A DNA stretch of 64,000 nt, from NCBI GenBank assembly GCA_002914845.1, contig JXTC01000153.1:171314-235313 (forward strand). The letters are read 5' to 3'. This document shows positions 23,358 to 35,636 of the stretch, in pieces. Position 1 is the stretch's first letter; every line of letters starts with the position of its first letter. The notes under the pieces are model-generated. The model was given only the letters and a program-made list of their open reading frames with translations. It made no database searches and was not told where the DNA came from. The position numbers and the translations under genes are program-made. Source of the stretch: Trema orientale (lineage: Eukaryota > Streptophyta > Magnoliopsida > Rosales > Cannabaceae).

Positions 23358-24138
23358 ATGTTTAAAAAGGCTAGTTTGGGTACCAAGGCGTTTTATCCTG
23401 GTTAAGGCGAGGCGTAAGCCTCAAATTTTGGATTAAAAAGACACATTTAGAGATCTAAAATATGAAGCATTAATAAATAAAGCTATAAATCATCATAAAA
23501 AGTCATAAGAGTCATAGAATTGGAAAATAAAATCTAAAGTCTCAAACAAACCACAATTTAAAATTCAAACACACAATGAAAGGTCTCATGATGCAAAAAA
23601 ATAAATTAATTAAATATAAAAGTTTAATATAGATTTAGAAGTCTAATATCTAGATTTAGAAGGATAAAACTCGAAACCATCCCAACCTAGAACAAATTAG
23701 ACTTAGTAATCATCCTCCAAATCATCATGGTTTGAAGGATCTTCCGAGGAATGGTCGTATCTTATAGCCCTATCATCCTCTCCATCATCACTATCAAGAA
23801 GAAGAGCACATGAAATGAAATGGGTTGGAGGTTGAAGGAACTGCTAGGGCTTTGTTCTTTTAGTTTAGTTATTCTATTATTTTTTGAGCTAAGACTAAAT
23901 GATGTATTTAAAATCAGACTTGCGCCGCATATTATAAGGCCAAAATCTTATAAACAGGGCCTAATAGTTAAAAAATAGGGAGGCTTAAGCCTCCTGATTA
24001 TTACTGAGGCTTACCTGTCTTAGATGTGGGAGGTGTAAGCCTCCCATAGAAACCTTAAAGCTTAAGCCCTGAGGCTGAAAAAAAATAGCCTCCTAGGGAG
24101 GCGAGCCTCAAGGCTCAGAAAAGTCTTTGTAAACCATG
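23358..24138. mobile_element. MULE-like non-autonomous element with terminal inverted repeats
   Basis: Left end ATGTTTAAAAAGGCTAG; the right end, reverse-complemented, begins CATGGTTTACAAAGAC (a duplicated right end reads CATGGTTTAAAAAGGC). Flanks are ATAAAGTCCA (23348-23357) and ATAAAGTCAA (24139-24148), a 10-base target duplication with one mismatch, which fits Mutator-like elements. GAGGCTTAAGCCTC-type repeats lie near both ends. The middle (23700-23800, minus strand) encodes an acidic run with DSDDGEDD, possibly a transposase or host-gene tail. Confidence 0.6.
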
Positions 24139-24317
24139 ATAAAGTCAACTAGTTTGAATACTGTATTTGAGTGTCTATAAAATAAACCTAAAAATAAAGC
24201 AGGAACGTGAAGGCTCGCCTCAGAAAAGCCTTTTTAAACCATGATAAAGTCAACTAGTTTGAATACTGTATTTGAGTGCCTATAAAATAAACCTAAAAAT
24301 AAAGCAGGAACGTGACT
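24110..24317. repeat. 105-bp tandem duplication at the element's right end
   Basis: AAACCATGATAAAGTCAACT begins at 24131 and again at 24236; the two units differ at only a few bases. The duplication includes the terminal inverted repeat and adjacent host sequence. Confidence 0.85.
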
Positions 24318-24319
24318 AC

Positions 24320-26425
24320 CAATGGCTAAAAAGAAGTTTCAACAAGCAACAATTGAGAAAATAAGAACTTAATTTAAAAATTTACACTATATTAATATTA
24401 AGAATGAATATAAATAAAAAATAAATAAAAAAAGGGTCCACAGTTGTGAAAACTTCTTAATATATGCCAAAAGAAAAGTTCGAGGGTTTCAACAAAATAT
24501 GATTTTTATGTGCTTCCAAATCCTCTTTGAAGATCACTTTTGACAATTTATGAAACAACTAAAAATAAACAATTGAGAAAAGCTACATAATTACACAGGG
24601 TGCAATTACTACATTTGCCAAATCATAATTTGGTTCAAAAAGGAAACGTTACCATCACCACATATTGGCCTGCCAAAGGAGAAAAAGTAAAATAGCTTGA
24701 ACAGGATACAAAAAGCCAAAATTAACTTAAGAGAAATCCAAAAAGAACAAATTACAGTTCTCTCAACAAAGTTTAATGCAGACTATAAATATTCATCTAG
24801 GTCTTCGTAATTGCAGTATTGCACCAAGCTAAACTTCAAGGCATTGTCCATGTTTGTGATACGACATATATTTAGAATAACACGATAAAAAGCTGTTATA
24901 ACATTATACAAAAAGGCCTTATCATCCCCACTGTAAGAAGGCTGGATAAACCATATAGTTGATATGTCGTCTATACATATAATATATATATATAGCTTAC
25001 TTGATTATGAAGAAACAATGGAATCCAAAGATCGCACAAATGTACTGGATTGAAGAGAATATTTGCTATTTTATCCCAGATCAGAAGATACCTATGTAGA
25101 ATACTTTAGCCAATCTTACATGAAATATGGCTTGCATCTATGCATGTCATGCATAAATCTAAAATTCAAACTACCAAAATGAATAAGCATTTTCAAAGTT
25201 GAACAAGAAAAGTGGATGCAAATACTACTAGTCTCACCTTAAACCATGTTTTTGTCCCAAAAATTTGCACCAGTCTGGTATTTCTTAAACATCTTTTCAT
25301 AATTGTGTCAATAGCTCAATCATCAAGTGTTGCAGAATAAACTCTCTTGAGAAATACGTATTGAAGACCTAAAAAGTCAAAATGTGACCGCAACTAGAAG
25401 ATAAAGAACTCCATAGTTTGTTAGCATTCTATCTTCAAGAAAACAGCAAAGATTAATCCGACATGTACAGGTTCAGCTATGAAAGCATTAGAAGGGAAAG
25501 TAAAACGTAGAAGCAAAATATGGTCATTTTAAAGAACAGTTAGCCTAAAGAAAAAAGAACAATGACCAATTAAAAGAAAATAAACCCAACATGTACTAAA
25601 AGAAAAAAGCAATGAAGAATTGACAAGGTCAATTGTCAAAGAAAAAGAAAGAATAAAAAATGATCCAAAAACAAGTATTAACATAGATGAAGCACAACTG
25701 ATAAAATGGGTTTCAAAAAGAAAGCATATATTCAGTATAAATACACATGTCAAAAGAAAACGTATATTCAGTATAAATATACATGTTTTTCCTTTCATAT
25801 ATATAACAGATATATACATAATTCCAAATAAAAAAGGACAAAAAAAAACAAAAATTCTAACAGAGATATAGAACAAAAGTAAATTAGAGATGCCATACGC
25901 AATCTGACAAAAGAGCGAGATAATAGAGATAAGAAAAATAACAGTAACTTGACAACATTAAAATATATAAAAGAAAAAGCTTGAGAACAAAACAAACTTG
26001 AAAAGCCTTCCTATGAAAAATAAAATGATCATATCACTGTTAATGAGCAAAACTATATATCACAATAAGAATTATAGACAATGAAAACTGTTAAGTGTAT
26101 GTGTGTGTGACCATTGAAACCTATATGCAGATTATAAAAGAATTTGAAAAATGGAAAAAGCATTTCATAAAATACTGAAATCATCTCAGATTCAAACCTT
26201 GTCAATGCATCAATGTCTATGAAATTGTCTAGAACTAAAAATTTTCTCAAGCAATGGGTGCACGAGTGCAAAGTATTCTCAATTTCTTGAAACGGAGCTT
26301 TTGTATGAAGCTAGATTCAACTTTTTCTTTTCTTTTATTTCATTTTATTTTATCTTCTTTTCGTTTCTTTCTTCTTTTCTTTTCTTTCTTTTATTGGCTG
26401 CAGTTCACTCTTTTCCTGAGAAAAT
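24320..26425. other. Non-coding stretch before the satellite
   Basis: AT-rich with A-rich runs. Two 25-base near-identical pieces (CGTATATTCAGTATAAATA type) lie at 25720-25785. No gene recognised. Confidence 0.5.
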
Positions 26426-28818
26426 TCTCACTCAATAATAACCAAAGAAAATAGCTTTAACACAGACAAAATGGTAGCCCTTTTCCCTGATAGATCCTCC
26501 AAGACATAGAGGTCACTACACCTTAGTGGATTACTCAATGCTAGCTTTCACACACAATACCTAGTAGCCCTCTTTGTCCTTCAATACATGCTCACTCGAC
26601 AGTAACCAAATACACTATCCTTCACACAGACAAAGTGGTAGCCTCTTTCTCGGTAGATCCTCCAAGACATACATAGGAGTCACTACACCTCAGCGGATTA
26701 CCTAAGACTAGCTTTCACACACAATTCTAGTAGCCCTGTTTGTCATGGTCTTTTTTTTTTCTTTTTAATCTAATAATCATTCACTGTTTTCTTCAATACT
26801 TGCTCATTCGACAATAACCAAAGACAAGCTTTCATACAGACAAAGTGGTAGCCCTCTTCTCCAGTAGATCCTCCAAGACATAGGGGTCACTACACCTCAG
26901 TGGAATACTCAAGGATAGCTTTTACACACAATACCTGGTAGCCCTATTTGTCCTCGAATACATGTTCACTCGACAGTAACCAAAGACACTAGCTTTCACA
27001 CAGACAAAGTGGTAGCCCTCTTCCTCGGTAGATCCTCCAAGACATAAGGGTTACTACATCTCAGTGGATTACTCAAGGCTAGTTTTCACACACAATACCT
27101 GGCAACCCTCTTTGTCCTTGAATATATGCTCATTCGATAGTAACCAAAGACACTAGCTTTTCCACAGACAAAGTGATAGCCCTCTTCCCTGATAGATCCT
27201 CTAAGACATAGGGTTCACTACACCTCAGTGGATTACTCAAGACCAGCATTTACACATAATATCTGGTAGCCTTTTCACTCAACCGTAACCAAAGACACTA
27301 ATTTTCATATAAACAAAGTGGTAGCCCTCTTTCCCGGTAGATCCTTCAAGATATAGGAGTCACTATACCTCAGTGGATTACTCAAGATTAGCTTTCACAC
27401 ACATTACCTGGTAGCCCTCTTTGTCCTTGAATACAGGCTAACTCGATAGTAACCAAAGACACTAGCTTTCACACAGACAAAGTGGTAGCCCTCTTCCCCG
27501 GTAGATCCTCCTAGACATAGGGGTCACTACACCTCAGTGGATTACTCAAGGCTAGCTTTCACACACAAGACCTGGTAGCCCTCTTTGTCCTTGAATATAT
27601 GCTCACTCGACAGTAACCAAAGACACTAGCTTTCACACAGACAAAGTGGTAGCCCTCTTCCCCGGTAGATCCTCTAAGACATAGGGGTCACTACACCTCA
27701 GTGGATTACTCAAGGCCAGCTTTCACACACAATACCTGGTAGCCCTCTTTGTCCTTGAATATATGCTCACTCGACAGTAACCAAAGACACTAGCTTTCAC
27801 ACAGACAAAGTGGTAACCCTTTTCCCTGGTAGATCCTCCAAGACACAAGGGTCACTACACCTCAGTGGATTACTCAAGGCTAGCTTTCACACACATTACC
27901 CGGTAGCCCTCTTTGTCTTTGAATACAGGCTCACTCGATAGTAACCAAAGACACTAGCTTTCACACAGACAAAGTGGTAGCCCTCTTCCCCGGTAGATCC
28001 TCCAAGACTTAGGGGTCACTACTTCTCGGTAGATTACTCAGGGCTAGCTTTCACACACATTACCTGGTAGCCCTCTTTGTCCTTGAATACAGGCTCACTC
28101 GATAGTAATCAAAGACACTAGCTTTCACACAGACAAAGTGGTAGCCCTCTTCCCTGATAGATCCTCCAAGACATAGGGGTCACTACACCTCAGTGGATTA
28201 CTCAGGGCTAGCTTTCACACACAATACCTGGTAGCCCTCTTTGTCCTTGAATATATGCTCACTCGACAGTAACCAAAAACACTAGCTTTCATACAGACAG
28301 AGTGGTAGCCCTCTTCCCCAGTAGATCCTTCAAGACATAGGGTTCACTACACCTCAGTAGATTACTCAAGACTAGCTTTCACACACAATACCTAGTAGCC
28401 CTCTTTGTCCTTGAATATATGCTCACTCGACAGTAACCAAAGAAACTAGCTTTCACACAGATAATATACTAGCCCTCTTCCCCGGTAGATCCTCCAAGAC
28501 ATAGTACCTCAGTAGATTACTCAAGGCTAGCTTTCACACACAATAATTGGTAGCCCTCTTTATCCTTGAATACATGCTCACTCGATAATAACCAAAGACA
28601 CTAGCTTTCACATAGACAAAGTGGTAGCCCTCTTCCTCAGTAGATCCTCCAAGACATAGAGGTCACTACACCTCAGTGGATTACTCAAGACTAGCTTTCA
28701 TACACATTATCTCTTAGCTCTCTTTGTCCTTGAATACAGGCTCACTCGATAGTAACCAAAGACACTATCTTTCACACAGACAAAGTGCTAGCCCTTTTCC
28801 CCGATAGATCCTCCAAAA
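26426..28818. repeat. 164-bp satellite array, about 15 monomers
   Basis: The anchor CACAGACAAAGTGGTAGCCC recurs at 26461, 26625, 26835, 26999, 27163, 27308, 27472, 27636, 27800, 27964, 28128, 28292, 28456, 28611 and 28775. Eleven of 14 intervals are exactly 164; exceptions are 210 (46-base insertion with a T-run), 145 and 155 (deletions). Each monomer holds two related halves of about 74 and 90 bases, both starting CTAGCTTTCACACA and containing GGTAGCCCTCTT, so the monomer arose by duplication of a shorter unit. There is no open frame. The first and last monomers are partial. Confidence 0.95.
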
Positions 28819-28819
28819 C

Positions 28820-29985
28820 TAGTCTCATTTCTAATATAGATATATTCAAGCTCAAACACGGTATATGATTCAATATGCACAAGATGACTAATGATCATGT
28901 ATAGAAACAAAAAGGCTAAACAATTTTTTTTTAGGAAAAAATAAAAGTAAAAACAAGCAAGACAAAGGTAGAAACAAGCATCAAGAATGCAAATATGACA
29001 ACAAGGTTTAAAAAGTTGAACATGATCAAATATTGCAAAAATCTAGAACTTCTTTTCCTAAGTCACTCAAACCTAGGAGCATCAAGCGTCTTTCTAAACA
29101 AATGAAAAGGAAGTGATCAGTATGAATTCTCTTGATAAACAAGATTTGTTGAAACTCATTACAAAGTCCTTTTGCAACTTTTGGTTAAATAAAAGAATGG
29201 TCATAAAAATTATTTACTTCTCTTACATACCTTGTTAGTATGACGATTGTAGGATTTTCCAATATTGTTGAGAATTAGTTTGCCTTTTGTTTGGTTTAGG
29301 ATTTAGGGTCAAACTAATTCTACCTTGTTAGTATGACGATTGTAGGATTTTCCAATATTGTTGAGAATTAGTTTGCCTTTTGTTTGGTGCCACTTCTAAT
29401 ATCTCTTCAAGTTCTATTGACTGATTGATGATTTATTATCCACATTGTCATGTCATTCTCCTCATTTGTTGTAATAGATTAAGCATATGCAGAAATTTTG
29501 TCGGCATTGGGTTGTAAGCTTTCAATTAGATCTTCTTATACAAGCTCTGAAATTTTGTCCACAACTCATATCAAGTTTGTTTTGAACCTGGTTGAATTGG
29601 CACTCTGTTAATAACAAAGCAATCTGATGGGCTTATATTTTAGACATTATTTATATACCTTTTCCATTTTAATTTCTGTTTTATTGTTATTTTTCTTAAA
29701 GTCTTTACCTTAATTTATGCTATTCTGTTAAATTGATCAGGTTAGGAAGTATTGTTGGAAAAAGAGTTTAGAAGTAATATTTTTTCAGAAGAGTTAGAGA
29801 AAGAAGAGAAAGTGCTTAGCCCAAGATTGAATATAATGATAAATGACCCGATTGATTCAAATGATTAGAAAATTCACTATTTATTTGGGCTTGAAATAAT
29901 TGTAGGCCTAATGGCAAGCTTCACGTGAATACACTTTGGGAAACAAGCAAACACTTAATTGTCCACTGAAGTATAGTTGGGAAGG
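28820..29985. other. Non-coding stretch right of the satellite
   Basis: No gene recognised. A 93-bp tandem duplication lies at 29229-29385. Confidence 0.5.
29229..29385. repeat. 93-bp tandem duplication
   Basis: ACCTTGTTAGTATGACGATT and the following TTGCCTTTTGTTTGG are present from 29229 and again from 29322, apparently identical over about 64 bases. The linker between them occurs once. Confidence 0.9.
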
Positions 29986-29989
29986 ACTC

Positions 29990-31258
29990 TTTTTAAAGTC
30001 AATTTCTTAATGAAGTCATGAACGCATATATATCTAAAGAGTTTTGAATTTAAAAAAAAAAAAAAAAAAAGAGAGAAGCGAAAAATACCATGAAAGGAAA
30101 CTTGAGCTTATCAACCGTCTTTAGTAAGTGGGATTTAAGGCGGTGGAGATTGAATCTGTCCATTATATATAGACTTCATGGGAGAGCAATTTTCGAAGAG
30201 AATGGTGAGAGCTCCAGAGGGCGGCAGCCACAGGGAGGAGCGATAGTGAGAGAAGCAGAGAGAGATTAAAATAGAGAGAGTAATTAGAGGCCGAATTGGA
30301 AGAGGAGGCTTGCAATTGTTCTCAATCATTCACAACTCTGTTCAACTCTCGTTTGTTTAGTTTTTATTTTCAGTTTTAATTATATCGCAATTTTTTATTT
30401 TTAGTTTTGATATTTTAGATATGAATTATTCACAACTCTGTTCAACTCTCGTTTGTTTAGTTTTTATTTTCAGTTTTAATTATGTCGCAAATTTTTATTT
30501 TTAGTTTTGATATTTTAGATATGAATTAGATTTTTGTTTCTAGGATGTCAATGGATCCTGACCACAAATTTTAATTTTTCTTAGTTTATTTTTAATTCCA
30601 ATTTCTTTACATTACCAAGTATTTATTCTATTTGTGCTTAATGCTTTTAATTGACTTGATCACTCAATTAATTGATTAAGAATTTCTATACTGAATTGGA
30701 AGAGGAGGTTTAGAATATGTCCATGAATAGAATAACATAAATTTTATGGGATAGGAATATACTCATAAGTTTATGCAATTTTAAAAGAAATTATAAAGCT
30801 TAATGAATCTTTTGCTTAATTCAATTTGCATAGGAATATAGTAAATTATTAAGTGAAGATATTATTGCTAAGTCTTGGAAGAGACTAGTAATATACATTA
30901 AGATATTCTATTTGGCACTTGAGTAAATTAATTGGATTAGGAAGAAACAATAGAAAAATTAAGAGGATTGGAAAGGTGAAATGGATGTCCTAGGTTGTCT
31001 TGCATCAATATTTTTCTCTATTTATTTTCCGGTAATTTATTTGCTTACGTATTTTATTTTTAATTTTATTTTTACTTTTAGTCTTTTTATTTTAATTTCT
31101 GTATTTTTGAATTTTAATTTGTTAGATAAAATTAAGGTTAATCTAATTTCAGTAATTAGTAGGAAATTTTAATTAATCAATCTCTGTGGGACGAAATCTT
31201 TACTTATCATTATATTACTTGTTTGCGATATTGTGCACTTGCAATTATTTTCACAACA
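29990..31258 (+). mobile_element. LTR copy B (solo)
   Basis: The right end TCTGTGGGACGAAATCTTTA, then ATTACTTGTTTGCGATATTG, TGCACTTGC and CACAACA at 31258 matches copies A and C. The left part shares GGACTCTT, AACGCATATATAT and GAGAGCTCCAGAGGGCGGC with copy A, which is inverted relative to it. The left boundary is uncertain (about 29860-29990). A 100-bp tandem duplication (ATTCACAACTCTGTTCAACT at 30328 and 30428) lies inside and is absent from copy A. Confidence 0.55.
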
Positions 31259-31259
31259 C

Positions 31260-33545
31260 AGTCTCTATGTACAACCTTGTCCTACATTATTTTAGTCACT
31301 TTACTACCATTATTCAATACTACTTTGGTCATTTCGTGCAAAATAATTTTTTTCTTGCCACCTCTCCAGTCTACTTTCGAGTCTTGGGAACAAGAAGCAC
31401 ATGAGCAATACAACGATTATCACAAAAATCTGCCAAAGAAAATTTTTAAATTGGCCTTCAACATCACAATAAAATCTACAAATCTTTATGCTGTTGCAAC
31501 TTTCCTCAGTTTTTGCTATTGCAACTTTCTTCAGTTTTTAGTTTTATGCACGTGTCTTTGAAAACATGAAATAAATCTTATTTTACTTTAACAAATGCAA
31601 GCCAAAAATATCTTGAAAATATTCAACAAATGCATAAATATAACTTTTTTCCAACTGTGCTTCCTATATATATAGTCTCCATTAACTCTGTAAAAAGAAG
31701 TTCCATACCTTTCAAAATGATGAGTTGCTTTAGACTCTTTTTTCATCGAATAGAGACCACATATAAGATCTGCTTGTTTCTTCAGCTCAGGAAGATCGCA
31801 AAGTTGTACCAATTTTTCTAATCTTGTGATGATCTTTGAATCTCGAGTGGCCAAGTCTTTGATGGCATGACTGAGAATCATGGTGAATAATTTTGTGTCA
31901 GACTAAAGGGAATGCCAGTTAGAATCTGCTCTAAGCTAGCCAATGCACTTGTTGTAGAATATGTCTATGCAATAAGTCGTAAAAACCATATAAGATCACT
32001 TATAAGAAATAAAAATATTTGCCCAATAAAACATAGTCAAATAGATACACAACCATTCTGACAAAATTTTGACTTGAAGATAATCAAATTCAGCATCCAA
32101 CCAAAATAAATAAAAGATGAAATCCAGTGAGAAAGAATTGCAATCAACCAAGAAAGTCAGATTATTTTGATCTCAAACAAGAGCAGCAAAAAATAATTCA
32201 AAAAGATCCACAACCAATCTTAGAAAATATTTCATAAAACTAATACCCAAATCATTTGTTTTCATAATTTCTCTCCTCAATCTTGTTTAGCTAGCACAAA
32301 GTTGTTTACAAACTAGAATATAAAGACGACCCCATATACCAAAACTTCAAAAGGCCCAGTATTTTTCAATCAACAACAAAAACAAGAAGAAAAAAGAAAA
32401 GGACTCAGATAGCGAAAAACAGTAAAAGGTAAAGAGAGCTAGGAAAGATAAAACTAACAGTTTCTAGTAAAGCTTTTAAATATGAACCAACTGTATGCAT
32501 ACAAAATGGCCCATATGAATAAAGCGTATATGAAAATATATAATTATGATAATAATGAATGCTCCAACCTTTTTCAGATTATCAAGTATAGTTGCACTTT
32601 TTACTCTCGTGGAACATGGAAAATGGAGAATTAGACTTTCTTAGAGTACTTTGAAGACTGTAACCTTGCTATCCTTTTCCATATTCATTTTTCCCCGCAT
32701 ACCTTTGTGTCCATTTCTATGTCACTTGGTTTTAAGACTCCTTTTATATTCAACTGGGCATCTTTGTGAAAATCTAACAAAACCCATATTCTAAGAACTG
32801 GGATTTCTTTAAATATATATCTAGAGCGAGCATAACTAAGGAATCAAAAGATAATAAAAAATGCATACACAAACATACAAATAGTGAGACTCATCAGACA
32901 TCTGCATCAGGGCAACTTAAATCATATGAAATTAAGTATTATTACAGTAATGTAAGGAAATAAGTAAACGAAAAAGTTTTAAAGCTCTTGGTAAAGACCA
33001 AACTACACTAAAATCAACAGTTAAGAATACAATAAGACACAATGAACTTCATGAAGAAAATTGATGAAAAGTATAAGTAGCCATATCTCAAACTGTCCCA
33101 AGAGACAAATAAAGGTTACCCCTTAGTATAATAGATTAAAAAAAAAAAAAGAGTACCCATGTTTTAATTTTCTCATGGGAAAAATGCAGTACATATTTCA
33201 AGTGCAACAAAGAAAAGAACTTAATGTCCCTCCCACCCATAAAGGAAAGAAAAGAAAAATCAAGCATCGCATGCAAACATAGCATTGATAAACCAATTGT
33301 AGAAACACAACAGGAAGAATAATTAGACAAGAAAATCAACCCAAAAGGTAACTTATTTTATTTGGGTTCATATTAAACCAACCGTTTTCCCCTTTTTTTT
33401 CGAAATCTAACAAAACCCATATCCTAAAAACTCATATTTAGACTTGAGGAGCCGAAAATGGAAGAGAATGAGTAATTATACACAAAATGGGTGGCGGGTT
33501 TCAAAGTTGATAAAGGAAAAGGAAAAGGGTCACGAGATTTCACTG
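31260..33545. other. Possible intron sequence, otherwise unassigned
   Basis: Apart from the exon-like block at 31709-31902, I see only AT-rich sequence. If the two exon candidates belong together this is intronic. Confidence 0.3.
31709..31902 (-). CDS. Possible internal exon of an unidentified gene
   Basis: Bounded by CCCTTTAG on the acceptor side and GAAAG/GTATGG on the donor side, it is open throughout. It reads SDTKLFTMILSHAIKDLATR, then DSKIITRLEKLVQLCDLPEL and KKQADLICGLYSMKKESKAT. The charged, helical, protein-like composition stands out from the AT-rich surroundings. It cannot be spliced directly to the exon at 33548-33662 in phase, so at least one exon would be missing. Downstream exons are not seen; an LTR (copy B) lies immediately beyond. 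It could be a truncated gene. Confidence 0.4.
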
Positions 33546-33547
33546 AC

Positions 33548-33662
33548 CTAAGAGACCCGGTGAGAACATTGGATCGTCTTCTAGGTTGCTCCGGGGATCT
33601 GGTTTTGGGCTTTCTCTGAGAAATAGAGCCGAAAAAGAAGTTGTAGAACCTGAAGTCTCCAT
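33548..33662 (-). CDS. Possible first exon of a minus-strand gene
   Basis: ATG at 33662 opens METSGSTTSFSALFLRESPK, then PDPRSNLEDDPMFSPGLL, followed by a donor CTTAG/GTCAGTG. Base composition is higher in GC than the surroundings. The upstream 33663-33780 region is a plausible leader and carries a repeated CGGCTCTATTTCTC. An alternative ATG at 33772 gives a longer frame but meets a stop before the donor. The family is not recognised and no partner exon was confirmed. Confidence 0.35.
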
Positions 33663-33784
33663 CTCAGGTGCTCAAATTGGTTAACGAAACCCCAGCTTTG
33701 GGGACCAACGGAATATTGAGAAATAGAGCCGTTGGGGTATTTGGGGCTGGGGACCAAAGGAGGAGGATTCATTGAAGCTTTTTA

Positions 33785-35300
33785 AATTTTTTCTCATTAC
33801 GGTTTCAGAATATCTTTTTCTGCGGGGTCTCAGAATATTGATAATTAAAAAAATTATTATTTAAATCATTTTTTCCTTTTTCTTTGTATAAATGCTCCAC
33901 GCTGTTGGATCAATTCTCACCAAAGCCATTCTTTTGTAATTTTTTTGTTATATAATTTATTTTATTCTTACAAAGGTTAATATAAAAAAAAATCGATCAC
34001 CTTTATTTTTAGCCAAAAAAAAAGAAGAAAAAACACTTTATTTATACAAATTAAATCTTTAATGGGGCTTATAGAAATATGACCAAATTTTGGGCCCAAT
34101 TTCAGTAAATATCCTTTTGTCAAATGTTATAGTAAAATATCCGGTATATATGCTTATATACCAAGTGTAAAATTTTATATACCAAGTATAAAAAATTATA
34201 TACCTAGTGCATTTCAGTATAGTAACTAAAATTGGTAGATATGTGTATCTACCAAATGTAAAAATATATATATCTGGACATTTAGCTATAAAATTTTAAA
34301 AGTAGATATCTACTTAATCAAATTTAAAATTTTAGTCGTCCACCTAAATTTCTTATCTTTTTTTTTTTTTATTTTGTGTTATCCTATCAAATAGTAGCAG
34401 ACCCATTATCATGGTCCAAATTAAAACTTGAGATTATAGAAAGATAAATAAAACATTTTTTATTTTTTATATTTCTAAAATGAGAAATAAAAAAGAAACA
34501 AATTTTAAAAAAAAAGTGTCATTCTCCTTTTTTTTTCATTTTAATTATTTGGCATAATTTAAACTTGTTTTAGTTTCAACAACTATAATTAACATATGAA
34601 ATGAGAAAAAGATAAAATAAGATCTTTTTTTTTAACTTTTGTCAATGTCTTTTTTTTCATTTTATTGTTTTGAATAATTTAAATTCTTTTTAGTTTCACT
34701 AATCATTATTCTTTATTTATGTTTTATGAGATTAAAGGGTAAAAATGTCCTTTTTAATAATCTCATGTTTCAATTTTGACTATATTTGTGGATTATTGGT
34801 GCTATTTGATAGGGGAAAAAAAAGAAATTGAAAGTTTAATTCGATATAATTAAAAATGTGTGGATTTTGTTTTCAAAAAAACTAGATGCAGTAGGTTTTT
34901 TTTTTTTTTTCTTGTTTTGTTTTTTTAATTATCCCTTATTACAAAGATAATACTAGAGATCTCACTTAGTTTACCACTTTTTTAGTACCACCTGACATGG
35001 CAAATATGTTGTTATAATTCAACTAGTAAATTGAAACTTACCAGAAATAGGTTGAATGTTATTCAAATCATATGTTACATCAGATGATATTAAAAAAATG
35101 AGATATAAAGTGGGGTGTTTAGCATTATGCTTATTGCAATTATCTTTTGGTTGAAAGCTTTTATTTTTTATTTTTCAATAGTTAATTTACTTTTATGTGC
35201 AACATAGGTAACTTGATGTAATTGCATTCATAACTTTGTATTCAGTGTAACCTTAGATAATTAGTAACATGATTATCTAATGTAATTTTTCACAGTATAA
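33785..35300. other. Non-coding AT-rich stretch
   Basis: Poly-T tracts and variants of TATATACCAAGTGTAAAA (34140-34280). No gene or bounded element. Confidence 0.5.
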
Positions 35301-35636
35301 GACCACCTCCAATGCAAAATACTAAAAAATGGTGTGCTAATATGATATTTGAAATAACATACTAAATTTAGAATACACTTTTTAAGTTTTACCCTAATGA
35401 ATGCATGCTAAAAAAAATGCTATTTTGTATTTAAACACTATTTTAGTTACACTTCCTTTTTCTACCATTAATTCCTATTATTATAATATCCAATTACTAA
35501 TAATAAAAACTCCACTTACTTATTTACAAATATAATTACTCATATATATATATATTAATAAGCAGTCATAATCTATTTAAAAGAGCAAAACAGCCAATAC
35601 ATTTACTGAAAAAATGACTAGTTTGTTGAGTGTGAT

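Noticed and set aside
26426-28818. CRISPR-like array
   Set aside because: Units are contiguous 164-bp monomers without unique spacers, in a plant nuclear context; this is a satellite.
31588-31881. 97-residue minus-strand open frame taken as one gene
   Set aside because: The second half, after GTATGG, is AT-rich and low-quality; a splice donor there gives a better exon model.
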